Shown here: piece by piece, positions 15,746-22,351 of the stretch
Numbering within the stretch: the first letter of the stretch is position 1
Layout: every line of letters begins with the position of its first letter
Origin: Streptomyces cyaneus
Lineage (GTDB): Bacteria > Actinomycetota > Actinomycetes > Streptomycetales > Streptomycetaceae
Reading direction: 5' to 3'
Assembly: GCF_004028635.1 (NCBI RefSeq)
Contig: NZ_RQJW01000004.1
Coordinates: forward strand, 558,001 to 622,000
Length of the DNA stretch: 64,000 bases
Position numbers and translations under genes: made by a program
The notes under the pieces: generated by a model
Told to the model about the DNA's origin: nothing
The model's database searches: none
The model's input: only the letters and a program-made list of their open reading frames with translations

Positions 15746-16578
15746 GCCTGCTCGCCCGCGTCGCCAACGCCAACGCCGTCACCGTCGCCGACGCCGAATC
15801 CGGGGAGCCGCGGGTCCGCGCGCAGGAAGTCCTCGACCACTCGGATCAGCTCCAGGGGCGTCTCGTCCATGGCGTAGTGACCGGCGGCGGGTAGTTCGTG
15901 CAGCTCGGCGCGCGGATACCAGGTCATCCAGGTCTGCCGCATCAGATCCGCGGAGAGGGCCGGGTCGAGGGCGCCCGTCACGGCGAGCGCGGGTACCGGG
16001 GAGCCCTCGACCTGGGTGTGGAAGTCCTCGCCGGCCCAGGAGTCCAACCAGGCCCGGAACGCCTTCTGGTCGCTGACCGCGAGCGAACGGGCGACCATAC
16101 GGTCGAGCCAGGCGGCCGGGCGGCGGCTGCCGGTGGTGATGTCGATGATGGCGCGCCGGTTCTCCGGCTTGTGCGCCGCGTCCGCGAACAGCTCCCACTG
16201 CTCCGGCGGCAGCGCCAGCCCCGTGGCCGGAACCGGCGAGACCCCGACCAGCCTGCGCAGTCGGTGCGGGGCGACGGTGAGGAGGCGCTGTCCGACCGCG
16301 CCGCCCATCGAGTGCCCGACCACCGAGAAGCGCTCCCAGCCGAGCCGGTCCGCGAGTTCCACGAGGTCGAGGGCGGCCTCGGCGGTCGTACACGAACCGA
16401 CGGCGTCCTTGGCGCCGCCGTAGCCGCGCAGATCGACCAGGGCGTAGGTGAAGGCCGTCCGGTCGAGGTCCGGGAGGACGGGTGCGTAGGCGGAGCGATC
16501 GGCGAACCAGCCGTGCACGGCGAACACCTTGTGGGCGCCGTCGCCGTGCAGCTCGTGCGGGAGTGTGAAGGAGGTCAT
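15742..16578 (-). CDS. Alpha/beta hydrolase
   Basis: About 278 aa with the alpha/beta-hydrolase fold: VHGWFADRSAY oxyanion-loop region, nucleophile elbow GHSMGG with Ser90, an acid near TGALDPALSADL and a base histidine in AAGHYAMDE. No signal peptide. The C-terminus ends in a simple repeat of GD/GV dipeptides coming from repeated GTCGCC/GACGCC triplets. The substrate is unknown. An ATG 18 bases upstream is also possible; neither has a clear ribosome-binding site. It is the first gene of the operon with the P450, whose start codon overlaps its stop. It might act on the same small molecule, for example opening or closing a lactone. Confidence 0.85.
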   Translation of the reverse strand: MTSFTLPHELHGDGAHKVFAVHGWFADRSAYAPVLPDLDRTAFTYALVDLRGYGGAKDAVGSCTTAEAALDLVELADRLGWERFSVVGHSMGGAVGQRLLTVAPHRLRRLVGVSPVPATGLALPPEQWELFADAAHKPENRRAIIDITTGSRRPAAWLDRMVARSLAVSDQKAFRAWLDSWAGEDFHTQVEGSPVPALAVTGALDPALSADLMRQTWMTWYPRAELHELPAAGHYAMDETPLELIRVVEDFLRADPRLPGFGVGDGDGVGVGDAGEQA

Positions 16579-16631
16579 GCGACCAAGGTGGCGCATAACG
16601 GCGAAGACCGGCAGATTGACGGGGCGCCGTT

Positions 16632-16684
16632 CACATGCTGTATGTGGTGATCATGACAAAAGCTTGGTAGGCATGTCGACATGC
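16632..16684. promoter_or_regulatory. Two palindromes in the divergent hydrolase/ABC-transporter promoter region
   Basis: CACAT-GCTGT-ATGTG (16632-16646) is a short inverted repeat of GntR-operator style. GCATGTCGACATGC (16671-16684) is a perfect 14-bp palindrome that covers the ATG of the binding-protein gene. Both are in the 102-bp gap between divergent operons and could serve one regulator, which is not encoded nearby. Confidence 0.45.
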
Positions 16685-17766
16685 CGTTACGTCAATTGCG
16701 CGCGGGAACGGGTAACGCGGGAACGGGTGACGCGGGAACGCGGAAAGCGAGGACGGGGAAAGCGGGGACGCGGAAAGCGAGGACGGGGGAAGCGGGGACG
16801 GGGAGAGCGGGGGCGAGGGCGGGGAGGTCGGCGGCCGTCGCGGTCACCTTCATGCTGGTGGCGCTGACCGCCTGCGGTGACGACGGGGACTCCTCATCCG
16901 GGCCCGGCGGGCGGGAGACCGTCAGGGTGGCCGCTCTGCCACTGATCGACTGCGCCGCCCTCTACATCGCGCGGGACCGCGGCCTGTTCGAGAAGGAGGG
17001 CCTCGACGTCCGCATCCAGCAGATCCAGCAGAGCCTCCAGGCGCTGCCGGCCCTGGCCAAGGGCCAGATCGACATGGTTGCGAGCGCCAACTACGTCACC
17101 TATCTCCAGGCCCACGAACAGGGCACTCTCGACATCCGGATCGTCGCCGAGGCGATCAGGGCCGCGCCGCGCATGATGGAAGTTCTGGTCCCCAAGGACT
17201 CGGACCTCAAGACCGTCGCCGACCTCGAGGGCAAGAAGCTCGCCGTCAACACCCTCAACAACGTCCAGTCACTCACCCTCAACGAGATCCTGGACAAACA
17301 GGGCGTGGGCCGCCCCGTCTACCGGGCGATTCCCTTCCCGCAGATGGGCGCCGCCCTGGACAAGGGGCAGGTGGACGCCGTGCACGCGGTCGAGCCCTAC
17401 GACAGCGCCATCCAGGACGAGTTGAAGGCCCGTGTCCTCGTCGACGGCTCTTCCGCGCCTGTGGAGGCCATTCCCCTCAGCGGGTACATCAGCGCGAGCA
17501 AGTACGCCGACGAGAACGGCGAGACGCTGGCCGCGTTCCAGCGGGCCATCAAGGCGGCCGTGCGGATCGCCGAAGAGGACCCGTCCGTCGTACGCGACAT
17601 CCTGCCCACGTACACCAAGGTGACGGGGAAGCAGGCCGAGTCGATCGATCTGCCCGTCTTTCCCCCAACCGTGGACGCCGCGCAACTCACCCGCCTCACC
17701 GACCTCATGGAAAAGCAGGGGATGCTGAAGAAGCCGATCGACCCGGCGACGCTGATGGTCAAGTGA
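16681..17766 (+). CDS. ABC transporter substrate-binding lipoprotein, SsuA/NMT1 type, with repetitive N-terminal extension
   Basis: Solute receptor for a nitrate/sulfonate/thiamine-precursor-type importer. The conserved part runs from the lipoprotein signal (VAVTFMLVALTAC, lipobox near residue 62) through VRVAALPLIDCAALYIARDR, GLFEKEGLDV and KGQIDMVASA, as in SsuA/ThiY proteins. Before the signal peptide there are about 45 unusual residues: seven pentapeptides of form (G/R)T(G/R)XA made by 15-bp DNA repeats. This either lengthens the basic n-region or means the true start is an atypical codon closer to the membrane segment. An in-frame TTG at 16696 is the only upstream alternative I see. Its permease follows 9 bases downstream. 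Confidence 0.85.
   Translation: MPLRQLRAGTGNAGTGDAGTRKARTGKAGTRKARTGEAGTGRAGARAGRSAAVAVTFMLVALTACGDDGDSSSGPGGRETVRVAALPLIDCAALYIARDRGLFEKEGLDVRIQQIQQSLQALPALAKGQIDMVASANYVTYLQAHEQGTLDIRIVAEAIRAAPRMMEVLVPKDSDLKTVADLEGKKLAVNTLNNVQSLTLNEILDKQGVGRPVYRAIPFPQMGAALDKGQVDAVHAVEPYDSAIQDELKARVLVDGSSAPVEAIPLSGYISASKYADENGETLAAFQRAIKAAVRIAEEDPSVVRDILPTYTKVTGKQAESIDLPVFPPTVDAAQLTRLTDLMEKQGMLKKPIDPATLMVK
16705..16809 (+). repeat. Seven 15-bp tandem repeats inside the binding-lipoprotein gene
   Basis: Seven consecutive 15-base units, for example GGAACGCGGAAAGCG, encode GTGNA, GTGDA, GTRKA, RTGKA, GTRKA, RTGEA and GTGRA. The period is a multiple of three, so gains or losses keep the frame. The array lies directly before the lipoprotein signal peptide. 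Confidence 0.85.
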
Positions 17767-17775
17767 CCTGCTGAC

Positions 17776-18555
17776 ATGAAGGCCAGTCAGGAGCGGTTCG
17801 CACTGGGCGCTTTGGGTGTGCTCCTTGCCTTCGGCGCCTGCGAGGCCGTCTCCCGCGCCGGTTTCGTACGGCGCGACTACCTCCCGCCCGCCTCCGAAGT
17901 CCTCGCCCGTGCCGTGGAGTTGGCGGGCGACGCGGTCTTCCTGGACGGCATCGCCGCCACACTGCGCGCCTGGGCGCTCGGTCTCGGCCTGGCCTGCGCC
18001 ATCGCCGTCCCGGTCGGTCTGGTCCTCGGGAGTGTGCCGGTCGTCGACGCCGCCGTACGCGCGATCGTCGAGTTCCTGCGGCCGCTGCCGTCCGTCGCGC
18101 TGATTCCCCTGGTCTCCCTCCTCCTCGGCTCGGGCACCGAGACCAAGGTCGCGCTGGTGACGTACGCGTCGGTCTGGCCGATCCTCTTCAACACCATCTA
18201 CGGCCTCGGCGAGACCGACCCGCTGGCCAAGGACACCCTCCGCGCTTTCGGCTTCGGCCGCCTCGCCGTCCTCCTCCGCGTCGAACTGCCGGGCACGGCC
18301 CCCTTCATCGCGGCCGGCATCCGCATCTCGGCGGCGGTCGCCCTCATCCTGGCCGTGGCCACGGAGATCCTGTCCGGCTTCGGAGAGGGCCTCGGCATCT
18401 TCATCGCCCAGGCGGGGCTGGCCACGGACGGAACGCGGGACGTGCTGGCCGGGGTGGTGTGGGCGGGGGCCCTGGGGCTGGTCATCAACGGGGCGCTGGT
18501 GTGGGGGGAGCGGAGGTTGTTCCCGTGGACGCCGGGGCGTCGGGGTGGGGGGTAG
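17776..18555 (+). CDS. ABC transporter permease, SsuC/nitrate-sulfonate type (first)
   Basis: A 259-aa inner-membrane subunit with about six hydrophobic segments and the BPD_transp_1 coupling signature (DTLRAFGFGRLAVLLRVELPG, EAA-like loop) that docks on the ATPase. Typical SsuC features are RPLPSVALIPLVSLLLGSG and TYASVWPILFNTIYG. It begins nine bases after the binding-protein stop and forms a heterodimer with the second permease, in my reading. The C-terminus ends in a Gly/Arg tail, after which a 557-bp non-coding gap interrupts the operon. Confidence 0.9.
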   Translation: MKASQERFALGALGVLLAFGACEAVSRAGFVRRDYLPPASEVLARAVELAGDAVFLDGIAATLRAWALGLGLACAIAVPVGLVLGSVPVVDAAVRAIVEFLRPLPSVALIPLVSLLLGSGTETKVALVTYASVWPILFNTIYGLGETDPLAKDTLRAFGFGRLAVLLRVELPGTAPFIAAGIRISAAVALILAVATEILSGFGEGLGIFIAQAGLATDGTRDVLAGVVWAGALGLVINGALVWGERRLFPWTPGRRGGG

Positions 18556-19112
18556 GGGAGGGGTGCGGTGGCTTGGTGGCTTGGTGGCTTGGTGGGGGGA
18601 TTGGCGGGCCTGTGCCGGGGGGCATTGCGGGGGCGGGGTTGGCGGCCTGTGCGTGGGATGCGGTGCGGGAGCGGGGGATTGGCCGGCCCGTGCGTGTGTG
18701 TGGGAGGGGGCGCTGTGGGGCGATTGGCGGGGCCCTGCGTGGGGTGCCGTGGCCGGGTGGTCCGGGGAGGGCCGTGCGGGAAGAGGCGGTGCTGCGGCGG
18801 GGTGGGGCGGTGCCGAAGTGGGTGTGGGGCGTGGCAGGAGGAGCGGTGCCGAAAGGGGGCGGTGGGTGACGTGAGCGGGGATGGGGCGGGCCGCCTGGGC
18901 GTGCGGGGCGTTCCTCGGGGTGGGGTGCTTGGCGAGGGTGAGGGCGTAGACGTAGGCGCGGGCATGGACGCGTGGGGTCTGCGCGGGGGGTTGCCTGGCG
19001 CCGCGCCCGTGACCCGCCCGCCCACTCCCACGCCGATGCGCACCGAGCATCCCCGCCGCTCCCCGCACCGCGCGGCGAGGAGCGCCGAGCATCGCGGGGC
19101 GAGGAGCGGCGA
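18556..19112. other. 557-bp G-rich low-complexity spacer inside an ABC transporter operon
   Basis: From 18556 to about 19000 the plus strand is extremely G-rich and C-poor, with many runs of three to six G. It contains an 8-bp tandem repeat GGTGGCTT (three and a half copies, 18567-18595). After about 19000 the skew reverses. I see no credible coding sequence: open frames on both strands are low-complexity and have no family resemblance. The last part supplies the GAGGAG ribosome-binding site of the second permease. G-quadruplex formation is plausible. Confidence 0.6.
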
Positions 19113-20036
19113 ATGAACCAACCTCGCACCACCGCATCCGAATCAGCCCGGTCGCCTGACCGACGGACGCCCGCCGTACGCCATTCCCTGCTCCCGCTCG
19201 CCGTGCGCCACGTCCTGCTCCCGCCCCTCGTACGCCGCACCCTGGCCCCCGCTCCCGTCCGCCACGCCCTCCTCCGCTGGTTCGTCCTCGCGCTCGCCGT
19301 GGCCGGCTGGCAGCTGGTCGCCCGGGCTCACGGCAGCGTCTACTTCCCGCCGTCCGCCGAGATCGCCCGGCACGCGCGCGACCTCTGGTTCTCCGGCCCC
19401 GTACGGCACCTCTTCCTCACCGAGGACGCCGTGGCCGACATCCTGCCCAGCCTCGGCCGGATGGCAGCCGGGTTCGGGATCGCCGCCGTCGTCGGGATCG
19501 CGCTCGGCATCGCGGTCGGCCGCTCGCGGCGCGTGTACGCCCTCTGCAACCCCGTCCTGCAGTTCGCGCGGGCCGTCCCGCCGCCCGCCCTGGTCCCCGT
19601 CTTCGTCGTGCTCCTGGATTTCGGTACGCCGATGCAGATCGCGTCGATCGTCTTCAGCGCCGTCTGGCCGGTGCTGATCAACACGGCCGAAGGGGCCCGC
19701 GACACCGATCCGCTGCGTCTCGAAGTCGCTGCGGTCCTGCGCCTGACCCCGACCGAACGGCTCCGCTTCCTGATCCTGCCCTCCGCGCTGCCCCGCATCT
19801 TCGCCGGCCTGCGTCTGAGCCTCTCCCTCTCCCTCATCCTCATGGTGTTCTCGGAACTGCTGCCAGGCACCGCCAACGGCATCGGCTTCACGCTCACCGA
19901 CGCCCAGTCCCGCTCCGACCTGCTCACCGTCTGGGCGGCGCTGGCCCTGCTCGGCACCCTCGGCTACCTCCTCAACACCGGTCTGCTGGCAGTCGAGAAG
20001 CGGCTCGTCGGCAGGGGGAGGACGACGACCGCATGA
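19113..20036 (+). CDS. ABC transporter permease, SsuC/nitrate-sulfonate type (second)
   Basis: A 307-aa membrane protein with BPD_transp_1 architecture: a first membrane segment at LLRWFVLALAVAGWQLV, SLGRMAAGFGIAAVVGIALGIAVG, ARAVPPPALVPVFVVLLDFG, SAVWPVLINTAEGAR, and coupling loop EVAAVLRLTPTERLRFLILPSALPRI. The N-terminal 50 residues are basic and repetitive (three similar VRHxLL... blocks), unlike normal permeases. The start is chosen at MNQPRT because GAGGAG is six bases upstream. It pairs with the first permease and the ATPase that follows 37 bases later. Substrate probably a sulfonate, nitrate or pyrimidine-like anion; not determinable. Confidence 0.88.
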   Translation: MNQPRTTASESARSPDRRTPAVRHSLLPLAVRHVLLPPLVRRTLAPAPVRHALLRWFVLALAVAGWQLVARAHGSVYFPPSAEIARHARDLWFSGPVRHLFLTEDAVADILPSLGRMAAGFGIAAVVGIALGIAVGRSRRVYALCNPVLQFARAVPPPALVPVFVVLLDFGTPMQIASIVFSAVWPVLINTAEGARDTDPLRLEVAAVLRLTPTERLRFLILPSALPRIFAGLRLSLSLSLILMVFSELLPGTANGIGFTLTDAQSRSDLLTVWAALALLGTLGYLLNTGLLAVEKRLVGRGRTTTA

Positions 20037-20073
20037 CCCGTACGCCCCCAACCATCTTCGCCCAAGGACATCC

Positions 20074-20823
20074 ATGCTCCGCCTAGACGCGGTCGGCCGG
20101 CACTACGGCGACCACCAGGTCCTGCACGACATCACCCTCACCGTGCCCGACGGCCAACTCCTGTGCGTCGTGGGCCCGTCCGGCTGCGGCAAGTCCACAC
20201 TCCTGCGCACCATCGCGGGCCTGTTACCGGCGTACGACGGCACGATCACCCTGGACGGCACACCCGTGCACGGCGTCCCCGACAACCTGGCCGTCGTCTT
20301 CCAGGACTACGCCCGCTCCCTCTATCCCTGGCTCACGGTCCGCGAGAACGTGGCGCTCCCGCTGCGCCGCAGGGGTCTGCCGAGAGCCGAACGCCGGGCC
20401 GAAGCCGACCGCATCCTGGCCCGGGTCGGCCTCACCGACACGGCCCGCCGCCACCCCTGGCAGCTCTCGGGCGGCATGCAGCAACGTGTGGCGATCGCCC
20501 GCGCCTTGGTCTGCCGACCCTCCCTCCTCCTCATGGACGAACCCTTCGGCTCGCTGGACGCCCAGACCCGCGAGGACCTGGAGGACCTCCTCCTGGAGGT
20601 ACACCGCACGGACGGCGCGACGATCGTCTTCGTCACCCACGACATCGACGAGAGCGTGTACCTGGGCGACCGTGTCGTCGTCCTCTCCCCGGGACCCGGC
20701 GCCAAGGTGGTCCTGGACCTACCGGTCGAACTCCCCGGCACCCGGGACCAGATCACGACCCGGGGCCTGGCGGAGTTCGTCGCCCTGAGGTCGGAGGTCG
20801 GGCGGGCGGTTCGCAACAGGTAG
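20074..20823 (+). CDS. ABC transporter ATP-binding protein, SsuB/TauB type
   Basis: A 249-aa cytoplasmic ATPase that powers the adjacent two-permease importer. Motifs: Walker A GPSGCGKST, Q-loop VVFQDYARSLYPWLTV, signature LSGGMQQRVAIARAL, Walker B LLLMDEPFGSLD, and the switch histidine VTHDIDESV. The YARSLYPWLTV sequence after the Q-loop is typical of the nitrate/sulfonate/taurine branch. It completes the operon of binding protein, two permeases and ATPase. Confidence 0.95.
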   Translation: MLRLDAVGRHYGDHQVLHDITLTVPDGQLLCVVGPSGCGKSTLLRTIAGLLPAYDGTITLDGTPVHGVPDNLAVVFQDYARSLYPWLTVRENVALPLRRRGLPRAERRAEADRILARVGLTDTARRHPWQLSGGMQQRVAIARALVCRPSLLLMDEPFGSLDAQTREDLEDLLLEVHRTDGATIVFVTHDIDESVYLGDRVVVLSPGPGAKVVLDLPVELPGTRDQITTRGLAEFVALRSEVGRAVRNR

Positions 20824-20914
20824 CGCGCTCCCTGAGCGGGGCCCGCCGGTTAGCGCCGCCGGTCAGCGCCGCCGATCGCTCCGCCCGTCAGCCCTGCCGT
20901 CGCCCCCCGACCCC

Positions 20915-22156
20915 TCAGCCCAGGCGCACGTCCTGCCACACCATCCGGTGATCGGACGTCGGCACCGTCGTCCCGTTCCCCACCAGCCGGTACAGCGGGT
21001 CGTCGGACGTCGGCCAGAACACGCCGTTCGCGCCCGGTATCAGGCCCTTGGACGGCAGGACGTAGTCGACGCGCAGATTCCCGGGAGCGGTGTCGCCGAA
21101 GTCGGCGGTGTCGTACGCCGGGTCGCCGGTGTGCGAGGCGTTGGCGCCGCCCTGGAGCCTCGCGGCCTCCACGCCGCCCGCGCTGGCCGGGGGAGTCGCC
21201 GGGAGGTGCACCGCCGGGTGGTCGAGCAGCTGCCGTATGGCGTGGTCGTAGCTGTCGCCGTCGTACGGATCGGCGTTGTTGTCGCCCGCGATCACGAACC
21301 GCGCCCCGGGCCGCAGTCCGCCGCGCACGCCCTTGTCGTCGTAGAGGTAGGAGCTGCGCCCGCGCCCGCCGATGTAGTCGGCCCACAGCCGGATCTCGTC
21401 GTGGTTGCGGCGGCCGTTGCGGTCCTCGGGGCCGTCGAACGTGGGCGGGGTCGGGTGCGAGACAAGGAAATGCACGGTGGAGTTTCCGATGCACACCGGC
21501 ACGTCCCAGTGGCTCTTCGACGACAGCCGGAGGATCGCGCGGGCCTCGTCGCTGTAGTAGCCCGGGGGCATGATGTGGCCCGGCATGTCCCGCCACAGGA
21601 AGCGCTGGAAGGTCCGCACCGCGCGCCTGTCTATCGGGTACTTCGACAGGACGACCATGCCGTACTGCCCCGGGAACCAGCCATAGCCATACGCGTCCTG
21701 CCCGTAGGCGTCCGAACCGGGCGTCGTGACCGCGCCGTTCTTCCCGTCGAGGTCCACACCCGTGGCGACGCCCGTGTTCACGGGGCCGGTGAAGTGGTAC
21801 GGGAAGTGGATCGGCTTCGCTCCGTTGTGTCCGAGGGACAGGTAGTTGCGCAGGAACAGGCGGACCGCCCGGCCCTGGTCGTCGTAGTCGAACTCGTTGA
21901 TCAGCAGGATGTCCGGGTCGACCCGCTGGATGGTCTCGGCGGCGTTGCGTGCCTGGGCGTTGTCCGGCGTGGACAGGTCGGTGATCAGCGCGCCCTGGGT
22001 GGAGCGGTTCAGGGAGGCGTTGAAAGTGGCGAACCGTACGGACCGGCGGCCGTGCCGCTCGGCCGCCGAGGCCGGGAACGCAGCGGTCGTGGCCAGTGCC
22101 GCCCCGGCGAGGGAGGCGAGCGCCGTGCGGCGGGAGAGAGATCCGGTGTGGTTCAT
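20915..22156 (-). CDS. Tat-exported endonuclease/exonuclease/phosphatase family protein
   Basis: A 413-aa protein. The start MNHTGS is supported by GGAG six bases upstream and gives a Tat signal (SLSRRTALASLAGAALAT) cleaved after ASA. The mature part has the DNase I-like fold: RFATFNASLNR, ILLINEFDYDD with the metal-binding Glu, SKYPIDRRAVRTF, FLVSHPTPP, an AGDNNADPYDGDSYDHA active loop and the final TSDHRMVWQDV. Such secreted Streptomyces proteins may hydrolyse nucleic acids or phosphodiesters outside the cell; the exact substrate is unknown. It is divergent from geoA. Confidence 0.9.
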   Translation of the reverse strand: MNHTGSLSRRTALASLAGAALATTAAFPASAAERHGRRSVRFATFNASLNRSTQGALITDLSTPDNAQARNAAETIQRVDPDILLINEFDYDDQGRAVRLFLRNYLSLGHNGAKPIHFPYHFTGPVNTGVATGVDLDGKNGAVTTPGSDAYGQDAYGYGWFPGQYGMVVLSKYPIDRRAVRTFQRFLWRDMPGHIMPPGYYSDEARAILRLSSKSHWDVPVCIGNSTVHFLVSHPTPPTFDGPEDRNGRRNHDEIRLWADYIGGRGRSSYLYDDKGVRGGLRPGARFVIAGDNNADPYDGDSYDHAIRQLLDHPAVHLPATPPASAGGVEAARLQGGANASHTGDPAYDTADFGDTAPGNLRVDYVLPSKGLIPGANGVFWPTSDDPLYRLVGNGTTVPTSDHRMVWQDVRLG

Positions 22157-22261
22157 CGCGACTCCGGAGAGGGAGAGGGGACACGAGGGACGGGAACACA
22201 TGAAGCTCGAAAAGTCTGCGCGCGTAGAGATGAACGCCACAAGACCCGGCGAGAACTCCCG

Positions 22262-22305
22262 GATTCACCCGTGATTCATGTGATTCACGCGATCGTGTGA
22301 TCATG
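22262..22305. promoter_or_regulatory. Repeated GATTCA motifs between the endonuclease-fold gene and geoA
   Basis: GATTCA occurs three times (22262, 22273, 22282) and a related GATCA at 22299. The segment from TGATTCACG to CGTGTGATCA is also a quasi-palindrome. The cluster lies 50-90 bases before the geosmin synthase start and looks like a regulator-binding region. No factor is assigned. Confidence 0.35.
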
Positions 22306-22351
22306 TCCCGTGCTGCGGATGCCTGTTGGGGCCCGGGGGTAGGGCCCGGCC

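Noticed and set aside
10738..16578. Part of a polyketide or NRPS antibiotic cluster
   Set aside because: No PKS, NRPS or other core biosynthetic enzyme is within the window; only the signalling and tailoring-type genes are present.
18485..19240. Minus- and plus-strand open frames in the G-rich spacer
   Set aside because: Extremely low complexity (Pro/His/Thr or Gly/Trp/Arg), no ribosome-binding site and no family match.
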